64,000 nt of DNA from an uncultured Tissierellia bacterium (GCA_947253765.1 CAMYAK010000007.1:1-64000), one strand, 5' to 3'; positions 1 through 8,548 are shown, counted from the stretch's first letter. The notes: a model not told the origin generated them from the letters alone. Numbers and translations are program-made.

Positions 1-60
1 AGTCGCTTAATCATTCTGACGTGAGTCCGAAGATTTTTGCGAACATATCTTGACAATATC
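1..60 (+). mobile_element. IS256-family insertion sequence, 3' end only (copy A)
   Basis: The first 60 bases are the reverse complement of the left end of the complete IS at 16328-17676, identical at 59 of 60 positions (the difference is the fifth base from the tip, GATAT versus GATAG). The last codons of the transposase (Val-Ala-stop at bases 2-10) are visible, followed by the terminal inverted repeat ending in CTTGACAATATC. The rest of this copy lies to the left of the window. Its transposase reads on the plus strand, so it is inverted relative to copy B. Confidence 0.93.
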
Positions 61-520
61 AATAGATTTTATCGGAGAAGTGGCTTTGGTTTCCGGGTTT
101 AAAAAAAGTAGTGTCAGAATAGTTGCTATTGAAGATTCTTATGCAGTATTCATGTCAGCTAGTGATTGCCTACGTTTTTTTGAAGAAAATTTTGAATTTT
201 ATAAACTTGTTACAAAAAAGATATCACAAAAGCTGTATATGAATTCTTACAAGCATGGAGTTTTTTTATCTTATCCATCTAAATTTATATTAGCTAAATA
301 TATTATCGAAAAGTACGAACGAGACTCACGAAAATACTTACGTATTCTAGAAACGAGAGAAACCATTGCTGAAGCAACAGGTGTTAATATACGTACATTA
401 AATCGTGCCGTTAAAGGATTGATTGAAGATAAGTTAATTAACATAGATCGTGGAAAAATATACGTTAACAAAGATAGCATTCAGAGGTTAAAATATAGGC
501 TATTGAATTATGATGAATAA
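61..520 (+). pseudogene. Crp/Fnr-family regulator, C-terminal part (cut off by IS256)
   Basis: This reading frame enters directly from the IS end and has no proper start. It encodes the end of a cyclic-nucleotide-type sensor domain (FIGEVALVSG, the FGEIAL-like motif), the long dimer helix, and a winged helix-turn-helix (around TIAEATGVNIRTLNRAVKGL). The missing N-terminal part is at 17677-17911 on the other strand. Joining both halves over the shared 8-bp AATAGATT gives one uninterrupted frame of about 228 residues, normal for the family. In this arrangement the regulator cannot be made whole; a TTG in the IS tip could start a truncated product, but there is no ribosome site. Confidence 0.9.
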
Positions 521-552
521 AATCATGTATATTTAAATATCAATGTTAAATA

Positions 553-594
553 GCCATAACAGCAGTAATTTTATTGTTTACTGTTTGTCATGGC
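553..594. terminator. hairpin between convergent genes, possible bidirectional terminator
   Basis: Nested inverted repeats GCCAT/ATGGC (outer) and CAGTAA/TTACTG (inner) form an imperfect stem between the 3' ends of the crp fragment and the yheO-like gene. There is no clean T-run, so termination is an inference from position. Confidence 0.4.
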
Positions 595-605
595 CATGAA
601 ATATA

Positions 606-1250
606 TCAGTTTTCCATATTCCTCAAATGTAGATAAACAGTATTTATAGAGATGCCAAGCTCTTTAGCCACTATTTCAATTGAGTTTTTAATTTTAAATA
701 CATTTTTTTTATAAAGGGCGGCTATAATAGTTTTGTTTAGTTGCGAGGGTGGAATGGTCTTATTTTTTGAAATTTGTACTTTAACTTCTTTTACAATTTG
801 CTCAATACTGTCGTCAAAGTTATCTTTAAAATCTTCAGACCTAATGTTCTGATCGATGGATAAGCCCATAGATTTTAATATTTCCAAATAAGGAGTATTA
901 AGGTAACAATTAATACATAAAAGGCCAATTATTCTGTTATTTTCTCCTCTAATAGCAATTGTAGAAGACTTTAAGGGTTCATTATTCCTGTTATTTGAAA
1001 AATAAGAATAATAGTCACTACCATTTTTATCATTATCTATTTGCTCCAGCATATCTAAAGCCAGATTTGTTATTGGAGAGCCTATGGTCCTTCCTGTATG
1101 ATAACCATTCAGAATTTTGATTACCGAGTGATCTAAATTTTCAAGACTATGTAATACAAATTCATAAGAACTACCCAAATAATTAGCTAAACCTTCAAGC
1201 GTGGTTTTATAGGATTCTAATATCATTCTGTCTTTTGAGGAAAGTTTCAT
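606..1250 (-). CDS. YheO/DauR-type transcriptional regulator (PAS-like domain + HTH)
   Basis: 214 aa. The N-terminal ~115 residues fit the YheO-like PAS domain: a helical start, then HTGRTIGSPITNLALDML and a STIAIRGENNRIIGLLCINC strand pair. The C-terminal ~60 residues fit the HTH_22 type helix-turn-helix (ELGISINTVYLHLRNM at the very end). Family members such as DauR sense small molecules, often amino acids, and control neighbouring catabolic genes. It is divergent from ridA across a 180-bp AT-rich gap, so it probably controls the ridA-patB-symporter set. The effector is unknown. Confidence 0.85.
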   Translation of the reverse strand: MKLSSKDRMILESYKTTLEGLANYLGSSYEFVLHSLENLDHSVIKILNGYHTGRTIGSPITNLALDMLEQIDNDKNGSDYYSYFSNNRNNEPLKSSTIAIRGENNRIIGLLCINCYLNTPYLEILKSMGLSIDQNIRSEDFKDNFDDSIEQIVKEVKVQISKNKTIPPSQLNKTIIAALYKKNVFKIKNSIEIVAKELGISINTVYLHLRNMEN

Positions 1251-1362
1251 CGTTAACCATCCTTTTAAATTTATATTAGGAGATGACTAATTTTAAAATA
1301 TCCAGTTATTTTTATCAAGAATACACTAATAATAAATAAAATTAATTTTATTAAAACATTGA

Positions 1363-1391
1363 TTGACAATAATATATTTTAGCCATAAACT
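1363..1391 (+). promoter_or_regulatory. candidate sigma-A promoter for the ridA operon
   Basis: TTGACA is followed after 17 bases by TAAACT (weak -10), about 40 bases before the ridA start codon and downstream of the divergent regulator gene. Confidence 0.45.
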
Positions 1392-1432
1392 TATTAAAAG
1401 GAAAACGTTACTATTAGAGAGAGGACAACTAT

Positions 1433-1801
1433 ATGAGATTAATTGAAAGTAAAAATGCACCTGAAGCTATTGGACCTTATTCACAAGCTTATGAAGCAAT
1501 TGGCTTTGTCTTTGTATCCGGTCAATTACCTATTGATCCTTCAAACGGTACTATGCCAGAAACAATCAAAGAACAGGCCGAGAGGAGTTGTAAAAACATA
1601 AAAGCAATTTTAAAAGAAGCTGATGTTGAGCTAGGAAAAGTAATAAAGACAACATGCTTTTTAACGGATATGGGAGATTTTACAGATTTTAATGAAGTAT
1701 ATTCAAAATATTTCACTTCTAAACCAGCAAGAAGTTGTTTTGCAGTGAAGGAACTTCCAAAAGGTGCTAAGTGTGAAATAGAAGTAATTGCAGTTAAATG
1801 A
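1433..1801 (+). CDS. ridA: RidA family enamine/imine deaminase
   Basis: 122 aa, full length for RidA (YjgF/YER057c/UK114). The family hydrolyses reactive 2-aminoacrylate and related enamines or imines released by PLP enzymes to 2-oxoacids and ammonia. The family signature is present: the GPYSQA start region, SGQLPID, and the C-terminal block KPARSCFAVKELPKGA with the substrate-binding arginine at residue 100 and an acidic residue at 117. It is first in the operon, 37 bases ahead of a PatB/MalY-like PLP enzyme, which fits a role in clearing the imine product of that enzyme. Confidence 0.92.
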   Translation: MRLIESKNAPEAIGPYSQAYEAIGFVFVSGQLPIDPSNGTMPETIKEQAERSCKNIKAILKEADVELGKVIKTTCFLTDMGDFTDFNEVYSKYFTSKPARSCFAVKELPKGAKCEIEVIAVK

Positions 1802-1838
1802 TCGCTACTTAATACACATATTTTTAAGGAGGTAGTAC

Positions 1839-3023
1839 ATGAAAACTTTTACTAATGAAAACGTCAACTTGGATATTCTAAAAGACAGGGCACATAATTT
1901 GAGGTGGGCTGAGGTCCCTGACGGGGTAATTCCATTGACAGCAGCCGATAGTGATTTTCCATGTGCACCGGAAATTGTTGATACTTTGAAAGAATATATT
2001 AAGGATGGTTATTTTCCATATGTTGAAAATAGAGGAATGCCGGAGTTTAAAAATTCTTTGGCTAAATTTTTTAATGAAAGAAAGAATGAACATGTTAATC
2101 CCGAATATATTTTACCAATTGACAGTGCGGCTCGAGGGATGAATATAATTGCTCATTCATTTATTGAACCCGGGGATGAGTGCATTGTTTTTGATCCAGT
2201 AGATTTTTTATTTAGAACGAATATGGAAGATGCGGGTGGGGTAATAAAGCTTTTCCCTTCAAATTTAAAAGAGGATCGAATTAGCTTAGAGGGTTTGGAA
2301 TATTATATTACTCCGAAAACTAAAATGATTGGTTTTTGCAATCCTCATAATCCTATGGGAATGCTCTATTCAAAAGATGACCTTAAGTATCTATTGGATC
2401 TGTCAGAGAAATATGGTTTTTATATAATGAATGATGAAATCTGGTCAGATATAGTTTACCCGGGCAATCATTTCAACAGCCTTTTAGAGTTTGGACCGGA
2501 AATGAACAAAAGAACCTTGTCTGTATATGGCTTTTCAAAAACATTTGGGGTAGCAGGTTTAAGAATTGGTTGCATTTATGCAACTAATCAAGAAAACTAT
2601 GAAAAACTTGCTCAAACTTCTATGGCAGACCAAACAATTGGTGGAATTAATCTACTTTCACAAATAGCAGGAATAGCTTGTTTAACAAAGAGCTTGTATA
2701 GGGTTGATGAATATGTAGAACACATAACAGCCAACAGAGACTATGCTTTGGATAGATTAAATAAGATGCCCTTAATAAAATGTCACAAACCACAAGCAAC
2801 TTTTGTTCTGTTCCCTGATATAAGTGAAGTCGGTATGAATCCTGTGGATTTTGTTAATTTACTTAAAGAAGAATACAAAATAGCAATAGTCCCTGGTGGC
2901 AAGCGCTTCTTTGGACCGGGATCAGAAGGCCATGTAAGAATTTGTCTTGCAACAAGCCATGAAATCTTGAAAGAGGGCTTGGATAGAATTGAAAAATGTT
3001 TGAATGATATCAAAAACAAATAA
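1839..3023 (+). CDS. PatB/MalY-like PLP enzyme (C-S beta-lyase or aminotransferase)
   Basis: 394 aa, fold type I aminotransferase class I/II. Visible active-site landmarks are N168 in FCNPHNP, D199 in NDEIWSD and the PLP lysine K234 in YGFSKTFGVAGLRIG. The start region LRWAEVPDGVIPLTAADSDF resembles the MalY/PatB group, whose members cleave cystathionine- or cysteine-type C-S bonds to pyruvate, ammonia and a thiol. The pairing with ridA supports an elimination reaction that makes an enamine. The substrate is not shown by the sequence, and transamination remains possible. A strong AAGGAGG site precedes the ATG. Confidence 0.8.
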   Translation: MKTFTNENVNLDILKDRAHNLRWAEVPDGVIPLTAADSDFPCAPEIVDTLKEYIKDGYFPYVENRGMPEFKNSLAKFFNERKNEHVNPEYILPIDSAARGMNIIAHSFIEPGDECIVFDPVDFLFRTNMEDAGGVIKLFPSNLKEDRISLEGLEYYITPKTKMIGFCNPHNPMGMLYSKDDLKYLLDLSEKYGFYIMNDEIWSDIVYPGNHFNSLLEFGPEMNKRTLSVYGFSKTFGVAGLRIGCIYATNQENYEKLAQTSMADQTIGGINLLSQIAGIACLTKSLYRVDEYVEHITANRDYALDRLNKMPLIKCHKPQATFVLFPDISEVGMNPVDFVNLLKEEYKIAIVPGGKRFFGPGSEGHVRICLATSHEILKEGLDRIEKCLNDIKNK

Positions 3024-3074
3024 TAAATTCTTCTATATAACATAATTTTTTTAATTTATTTAAGGAGGATGTCA

Positions 3075-4469
3075 ATGGCTAAAATCATTATTGCTGTAAT
3101 TTATATTGCAGCTGTCCTTGCAATAGGCATAATTGCGGGGAAAAAAGTTAATACAGCAGATGAGTTTGCTACAGCAGATAGAAACATACCGTTTTGGACC
3201 AATGTGTTTTCAATGTCATCTGCGTGGATAGGTGCAGGTTCAACTTTAGGTTGCGCCAGTATGTGTTATGCATATGGAATATCAGGATTTTATCTTGCTA
3301 TTTGTGTGGGTATTGGTGCACTTTTATCGAGTTTGCTTTTTGCAAAAAAAATACGTCACGAAAATGTCAGCACTATTCCTGAATTAATAAGAAAGCATCT
3401 AGGTAAAAGATGTGCCGACGCTATAGCCTTGTTAAGTATTTTCTCTGTTTTTTCAGTAGTCGCTTCACAAATTAGATCTTTAGGAACTATTCTGACAATG
3501 TTTATACCTCAGATCGATTTACTATTAGCCATGATTATAATGACTGCTGTCATGTTGGTATATACAGTTATTGGTGGAATGGTGGCTGCAACTAAGACAG
3601 ATAAATTAAACATTGCCTTAATGGTTTTTTCAGTTCTAATGGTGCTACCTCTGGTTGCTTTAATTAAAACAGGTGGAACCTCAGGAATAGTAAAAACGTT
3701 AAGTAATAAATCTGAAATGCTAAAATTTGCCGGGACAGTCGGATGGGGAACTATGATTTCTTCAGGACTATACTTTGGCACGAGTAATATGGTAAATAAT
3801 GAAAACTTCCTAAGAATATGTGGAGCAAAGAGTGCCAGTGAAGCAAGGAACGCTTCTTTGACAGCAACACTGTTAATTTACTTACCCTATTTGTTATTTG
3901 CCAGTTTTATAGGCTTGGCAGGGGCTGCATTGATTCCGGATCTTGCCACATCAGATGCTGTTTTACCCGCAATGATCAATCAATTTACAGGGACATATCT
4001 TGGAGCCATATTGCTTGCAGCTCTATTGGCTGCGGTAATGGGCACTGCGGCTTCAGTAACGATGGTTGTTTCGATAATGCTTTCCAGGGATGTTGTCGGA
4101 AGGTTCACTAATCTAGAAGACAAACAATTGCTAACATTACAAAGAATTTTTATGGTTGTTGTTGCAATAGCAGGATTGATTGTTGGTTATTTCGGATCTT
4201 CTATAGTTTCAATAATGGAGGATGTTGGAGCACCAGCCGGCGCTGCTTTAGTGCCAATATTCTGTGGTATTTTCTTCTGGAGAGAAAAGATGAACGAAAA
4301 GGGAACTTTAATAACAATTGCTGTAGCTATAATTTCAACATTAGCTTATTGGGCTGCAGGGTCGCCTTTAGGCATAAGTCATTTTGTTTTTGGACTGGTT
4401 TGCTCTGCAGTAACTATGATAATTGCCAATTCAATATTTTATAATAGCAAAAAGCAAGGTAAAGCTTAA
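3075..4469 (+). CDS. sodium:solute symporter (SSS family)
   Basis: 464 aa from the second ATG; the first ATG at 3069 touches the GGAGG itself and is too close to be used. About 12-13 hydrophobic segments are visible, with SSS landmarks such as the N-terminal AGKKVNTADEFATADRNIPF loop and GWGTMISSGLYFGTSN in the middle. The family couples uptake of amino acids, sugars or organic acids to sodium. It lies 51 bases after the PLP enzyme and probably imports that enzyme's substrate. Confidence 0.87.
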   Translation: MAKIIIAVIYIAAVLAIGIIAGKKVNTADEFATADRNIPFWTNVFSMSSAWIGAGSTLGCASMCYAYGISGFYLAICVGIGALLSSLLFAKKIRHENVSTIPELIRKHLGKRCADAIALLSIFSVFSVVASQIRSLGTILTMFIPQIDLLLAMIIMTAVMLVYTVIGGMVAATKTDKLNIALMVFSVLMVLPLVALIKTGGTSGIVKTLSNKSEMLKFAGTVGWGTMISSGLYFGTSNMVNNENFLRICGAKSASEARNASLTATLLIYLPYLLFASFIGLAGAALIPDLATSDAVLPAMINQFTGTYLGAILLAALLAAVMGTAASVTMVVSIMLSRDVVGRFTNLEDKQLLTLQRIFMVVVAIAGLIVGYFGSSIVSIMEDVGAPAGAALVPIFCGIFFWREKMNEKGTLITIAVAIISTLAYWAAGSPLGISHFVFGLVCSAVTMIIANSIFYNSKKQGKA

Positions 4470-4495
4470 ACTTAGCATATGGTTAGGAGGAAATA

Positions 4496-4576
4496 ATGGG
4501 ACCCTTAGATATAGTAATTATTGCAATTGGTTGGGGAATAGGAGGATCAGTTTTCTATCATATGTTCAAAGACTGA
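4496..4576 (+). CDS. 26-aa symporter accessory membrane peptide
   Basis: A short ORF with an excellent ribosome site (GGTTAGGAGGAAATAATG) starts 27 bases after the symporter gene. The product is one hydrophobic helix (residues ~3-20, rich in Ile, Gly, Trp) with a short polar tail ending in Phe-Lys-Asp. Tiny single-helix proteins directly downstream of SSS transporters are known as symporter small accessory proteins. The call rests on position, ribosome site and hydrophobic profile, not on a clear sequence motif. Confidence 0.65.
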   Translation: MGPLDIVIIAIGWGIGGSVFYHMFKD

Positions 4577-4619
4577 GAAAATTTATAAAAATATAAATTC
4601 GAAGTGGGAAGGATAGTAA

Positions 4620-5189
4620 ATGAAAAATAATTTTTCTACAAGAAAAATTGCTCAGATTGGTATATTTGCTGCTTTAAGTTATATAGGATTTCAATTTTTG
4701 AGAATAGATATACCTGTAGGAACTCAAAAAACAGCCTTTCATATGGGAAATGTATTTTTAATGGTAGCGGCCTTAACTATAGGAGGACTTGAAGGAGGAT
4801 TATCAGGTGCTATAGGAATGACGATAGCTGATATGACATCAGGATACATGACTTCTGCACCAGCAACTTTCATATTAAAACTTTGTATTGGTCTTATAGT
4901 TGGCTTATTTATGAGGCTATTGAAAGTGCGTCATGAAGAAAATAGGCAAAAAAGAATTTTGAAACTGGTCCTGGCAACAGGAGCAGGTGCGGTTTTTAAT
5001 ATTATTGCGGATCCTCTTATAAGATATATATTTAATTTGTTTATATACAAAATACGAGGAGATCTTGCTGCTAAACTGGCTGCCATATCGAGTATTACAA
5101 CCATAGTTAATGCGATACTGGCAATCGTTTTTTCAACAATTCTTTTTGAGGCATTAAGACCTTCTTTAAATAAAATGAAAATATTATAG
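4620..5189 (+). CDS. ECF transporter S component (substrate unknown)
   Basis: 189 aa with about six hydrophobic segments. The start RKIAQIGIFAALSYIGFQFL and the FHMGNVFLMVAALTIGGLEGGLSGAIGMTIADMTSGY block are typical of energy-coupling-factor substrate-binding (S) subunits, which take up vitamins or other small molecules with a shared EcfAAT module encoded elsewhere. No EcfA or EcfT gene is in the window. It closes the ridA operon, so its ligand may be a cofactor or product of the same pathway. Confidence 0.8.
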   Translation: MKNNFSTRKIAQIGIFAALSYIGFQFLRIDIPVGTQKTAFHMGNVFLMVAALTIGGLEGGLSGAIGMTIADMTSGYMTSAPATFILKLCIGLIVGLFMRLLKVRHEENRQKRILKLVLATGAGAVFNIIADPLIRYIFNLFIYKIRGDLAAKLAAISSITTIVNAILAIVFSTILFEALRPSLNKMKIL

Positions 5190-5205
5190 TATAATTCAGT
5201 AATAA

Positions 5206-5262
5206 AACTCCCCGGTAAAAGGATGCTTAAATGGTTTTGATCATTCATTTTTCCGGGGAGTT
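5206..5262 (+). terminator. long-loop hairpin at the end of the ridA operon
   Basis: A perfect 10-bp stem AACTCCCCGG / CCGGGGAGTT with a ~37-base loop starts 16 bases after the S-component stop codon, followed only by a weak T-rich stretch. The position fits a terminator for the upstream operon. Confidence 0.55.
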
Positions 5263-5319
5263 CTATATGCCATTGATCTGTGCTTATTCAACTCATACAT
5301 AAAAATATAATCAACAAGA

Positions 5320-5348
5320 TTGACAACGTTTTCATTCTGGAGTATATT
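5320..5348 (+). promoter_or_regulatory. promoter of the sulfoquinovose operon
   Basis: A consensus -35 TTGACA is followed after exactly 17 bases by TATATT, 50 bases before the tctC start codon. No other gene lies between, so this is the natural start of the tctCBA-sft transcript. Confidence 0.75.
5321..5334. promoter_or_regulatory. candidate cre (CcpA) operator overlapping the -35 box
   Basis: The 14-mer TGACAACGTTTTCA, read on the minus strand as TGAAAACGTTGTCA, matches the catabolite-responsive-element consensus TGWAAACGNTNWCA at every position. It overlaps the -35 box and spacer of the operon promoter, a position where CcpA binding would repress. A LacI-type repressor site is an alternative, but no LacI gene is nearby. 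Confidence 0.6.
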
Positions 5349-5398
5349 TATATTTAGATTTTAGTTACTTAACTTAGTTAATAAAAGGGGGAGTAAAA

Positions 5399-6496
5399 AT
5401 GAAGTTTAAGAAATTTTTAAGTTCAGCAGTGATTCTGATGGTGTTGTTGTTCTCAATTACAGCATGTGGTAACGGTGGAAACGAAAATGTTTCCGGACAA
5501 GACAATTCCGGAACAGAACAAAGTGATATAAATGTATCCAAATCAGAAGTAAAAACATCTACTAGCGGATTAGTTAAAATCATATGCCCATATGGTGTTG
5601 GAGGAACAGCTGATATTGTAGCAAGAAGGTATGCCCAGGTTGCGGGTGAATTGTTCCCACAATACAACTTTATTGTTGAACAAAAAACAGGTGGTGACGG
5701 ATTTGTTGGTGCTTCTACATTTGAAAGATCAGATCCTAATGATCAACAGCTTTTCGTTTTGGGATATGGTAATACATATAGGCATGCTTTAGGTAAAAAA
5801 TTCAATACTGAGCAAGTCCCATATGATTTGGACAATTTTGACCCACTTGCAACAATAGATGATAGAACTTGGATCTTATACGGAAGACCGGATCAGACAC
5901 TGGAAAATGTTTTACAGCTTTCTAAAGACGGAAAATTGAAAATGTCAGGCGGAGCACCGCTTTCTGATCCACATTTGGCATTAGGTTCTTTGTTAGCACT
6001 GGAAGGCGGAAAAGTAACTGTTGTGTCTTATGATGGAGGAGCTGCTCAAAAACAGGGACTTACAAATGGAGAAGTTGATGTTTTTGTAGGAACATCACAA
6101 GCGGGAATGGAAGATGTTGAAGCCGGAACAATGATTCCGATTTTAGCTTTTTCAGACAAGACTTTTGAAGACTTCAAAGGACCGGAAGGCAAATTATCTG
6201 TACCCTGTCTTGCAGGCGAAGGAATTCATAAAGCTCTTGACAGTTCAAAAGACTACACAGGCTCAATCCTTCCGGCAGGAGGATATGTTGCCGCTCATGC
6301 CAAAGCAGATGAGGCATTTAAAGAGGATATAATCAATATAAGTAAGGAAGTTTGGAAAACTCCGGAATTCAGTGACTGGATTAAAAAAATAGGTCTTAAC
6401 CACTTCGAACTATATGGAAAAGAAGCTAAGGACTTTATGTTCCAGGCAATAGATAAGGCAGTAAAAGCTTATGAACTCTTAAGTGGTACAAATTAA
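5399..6496 (+). CDS. tctC: tripartite tricarboxylate transporter substrate-binding lipoprotein (TctC family)
   Basis: 365 aa. The N-terminus is a lipoprotein signal with lipobox SITAC (lipidated Cys 23), then a Ser/Asn/Gly-rich linker to about residue 55, so the protein is anchored outside the membrane. The mature part has TctC landmarks (LVKIICPYGVGGTADIVARRYA; NFIVEQKTGGDGFVGA; SGGAPLSDPHLALG). It works with TctB and TctA in secondary active uptake. It leads an operon of SQ-degrading enzymes, so SQ or an SQ glycoside is the likely ligand. The family is better known for carboxylates, and this assignment is inferred from context. Confidence 0.88.
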   Translation: MKFKKFLSSAVILMVLLFSITACGNGGNENVSGQDNSGTEQSDINVSKSEVKTSTSGLVKIICPYGVGGTADIVARRYAQVAGELFPQYNFIVEQKTGGDGFVGASTFERSDPNDQQLFVLGYGNTYRHALGKKFNTEQVPYDLDNFDPLATIDDRTWILYGRPDQTLENVLQLSKDGKLKMSGGAPLSDPHLALGSLLALEGGKVTVVSYDGGAAQKQGLTNGEVDVFVGTSQAGMEDVEAGTMIPILAFSDKTFEDFKGPEGKLSVPCLAGEGIHKALDSSKDYTGSILPAGGYVAAHAKADEAFKEDIINISKEVWKTPEFSDWIKKIGLNHFELYGKEAKDFMFQAIDKAVKAYELLSGTN

Positions 6497-6512
6497 AAAG
6501 TGAGAAACAACC

Positions 6513-6965
6513 ATGAAAATTAAGACAAACCTTATGACGGGTGTTGTTTTCTTAATATTATCGGTATTGATATATGTGCTCATACCGGGACAAATAGCCC
6601 AGCCCCCACACTTGGGGACCGGGCCAAGTCCGAGGACAATACCTTATTTAACTTCAGCAGTGATGTTTATTTGTTCCATATTACTAATTGGAGAAAGCAT
6701 ACTGTTTAAAAAAGAAAAAATTGTAGAGATTGATCTAAAAGAAGAAAAAAGTGTATTTAAGATTATCTTATGTATTCTGCTATTTGGAATACTGATGATT
6801 AATGCAGGTTATCTCATAGCAGTTTGGGTAACTATTCCGATCATGTTATTTATAATGGGAGAGCGCAAGCCATATATATATTTTTTTTGTGTATTAGCAG
6901 CTACAGGCATCTACTTCCTATTTTCTAACGTGTTCCATATTTCGTTGCCGGGATTTGGAGGTTGA
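6513..6965 (+). CDS. tctB: tripartite tricarboxylate transporter small membrane subunit (TctB)
   Basis: 150 aa with four hydrophobic segments, the size and topology of TctB. The LGTGPSPRTIPYLTSAVMFI stretch after the first helix corresponds to the conserved G-P-x-xxP region of the family. The ribosome site is weak (GTGAGAAA), and the gene follows tctC by 16 bases. Its stop codon is one base before the tctA ATG, so the two are probably translationally coupled. Confidence 0.85.
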   Translation: MKIKTNLMTGVVFLILSVLIYVLIPGQIAQPPHLGTGPSPRTIPYLTSAVMFICSILLIGESILFKKEKIVEIDLKEEKSVFKIILCILLFGILMINAGYLIAVWVTIPIMLFIMGERKPYIYFFCVLAATGIYFLFSNVFHISLPGFGG

Positions 6966-6966
6966 T

Positions 6967-8493
6967 ATGGATTTCATTTTTAGTGTTTTAACCGATATTT
7001 TATCAATCACAAATATATTAATAATAATAGGTGGGGTTGCACTTGGAATGATAATAGGATGTATCCCCGGCTTAACCGTAACAATGGGAATAATAATAAT
7101 GCTTCCATTAACATACGGTTTCAGTTCACCTACAACAGCCATTGTTTCTTTGTTAGCGGTTTATGTTGGGGGCATGTATGGCGGTTCTATAAGTGCAATA
7201 TTATTAAATACACCCGGTACCAACTCTGCAATAGCCACAACATTTGACGGTTATCCACTCGCAAGGGAAGGCAAATCCAAGCTTGCTTTGGATGTTTCTT
7301 TGTTTTCTTCCTTTGTTGGTGGGCTTATTTCCAGCGTTGTGTTAATAGTTTCAGCAGGCTTTATTTCAAAGCTTGTTTCAGGTTTCTCTTCATCAGAGTT
7401 CTTTGCTTTGGGAATATTAGGCATAGCAATGATTTCAGGGGTAAGTGGTGACAACATAATTAAGGGCGTTGTTGGTGCCATGCTTGGAATATTCTTGTCG
7501 ACAATGGGCTTAGACCCAGTTTCAGGGGTATCAAGATTTTCTTTCGGAAGCATTGTTTTCTATGACGGTATTTCAATCATGCCGGCAATGATTGCCTTGA
7601 TTGCTTTGATCCAGATCACCTTTCAATCTGCAAGCTATATAAACAGCTTGTTAAAAGGAGAACATGTTAAGGCCTACGAAATAGATAAAGTATCCATGAC
7701 ATCAAAACAGAGAAGAAGTTTAGCCCCGGCTATTATAAAATCCAGTATCATTTCTACACTTATCGGGATAATGCCGGGTGTTGGTGCCGAGGTTGCTCAG
7801 TTTGTCAGTTATAACGCGGTCAGAAACGGATCAAAGGAACCTGAGAAGTTTGGAAATGGTGCCATTGAGGGAGTTTCTGCAGCGGAATGCAGCAACAATA
7901 CAGTTATTTCTGCAGCTATGATACCCCTGCTTACAATGGGAATACCGGGGGACGGTGTAACAGCACTACTTCTCGGAGCCTTTATTTTACACGGAGTTGT
8001 GCCTGGTCCAACCATGTTTACAAAGCATGCTTTTACAGCATATGGGATCATGATAGGCATTATAATAGCAAACTTCTTTATGTTTATAATTGGAAAATTA
8101 TTTACAAGAGCTTTTGCAAAAATAGTACAAGTTCGCTATAGCTATTTAGCTGTTTTAATAATGGCTTTCTGTTTTGCCGGAGCATATGCTGCAAATGGCT
8201 CATCTTATGAGATTATTTTGATGCTTTTGCTTTTTGCTGTCGCATATTTTTTAAACAGGTTCGAAATTTCTGTTATTCCTATAATGCTCGGAATGATATT
8301 GGGTCCAATTATTGAATCAAACTTTGTAAACTCCATGATTATATATGATGGAGATTTCCTAATATTTTTCAAAAGACCGATAAGTTTGATAATCATGATA
8401 TTGACAGTTATCATGACTTATTCGGTTATCAGAGTAAATAAAAAGGTTTCAGAGATTAATAAAGTAAAAGCTGAAAATGTTAATGAGAATTAA
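6967..8493 (+). CDS. tctA: tripartite tricarboxylate transporter large membrane subunit (TctA)
   Basis: 508 aa from the ATG that follows GGAGG at 6957-6961; a TTG four codons earlier lies inside that site. The TctA signatures are clear: GVALGMIIGCIPGLTVTMG near the N-terminus, VYVGGMYGGSISAILLNTPG, and the second repeat PGVGAEVAQFVSY followed by LLTMGIPGDGVTALLLGAF. About 11-12 membrane segments form the transport path. It completes the TctCBA set ahead of the SQ enzymes. Confidence 0.93.
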   Translation: MDFIFSVLTDILSITNILIIIGGVALGMIIGCIPGLTVTMGIIIMLPLTYGFSSPTTAIVSLLAVYVGGMYGGSISAILLNTPGTNSAIATTFDGYPLAREGKSKLALDVSLFSSFVGGLISSVVLIVSAGFISKLVSGFSSSEFFALGILGIAMISGVSGDNIIKGVVGAMLGIFLSTMGLDPVSGVSRFSFGSIVFYDGISIMPAMIALIALIQITFQSASYINSLLKGEHVKAYEIDKVSMTSKQRRSLAPAIIKSSIISTLIGIMPGVGAEVAQFVSYNAVRNGSKEPEKFGNGAIEGVSAAECSNNTVISAAMIPLLTMGIPGDGVTALLLGAFILHGVVPGPTMFTKHAFTAYGIMIGIIIANFFMFIIGKLFTRAFAKIVQVRYSYLAVLIMAFCFAGAYAANGSSYEIILMLLLFAVAYFLNRFEISVIPIMLGMILGPIIESNFVNSMIIYDGDFLIFFKRPISLIIMILTVIMTYSVIRVNKKVSEINKVKAENVNEN

Positions 8494-8522
8494 TAGTTTT
8501 TCATAATTTCTCCTTTTGTTTA

Positions 8523-8548
8523 GGTGGATGATAAGGTTATCATCCACC
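8523..8548 (+). other. strong intercistronic hairpin between transporter and enzyme genes
   Basis: A 12-bp perfect stem (GGTGGATGATAA / TTATCATCCACC) with a 2-base centre sits 30 bases after the tctA stop and 48 bases before the sftI start. No T-run follows, so it is more likely an mRNA stability or processing element, or an operator, than a terminator. Confidence 0.6.
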
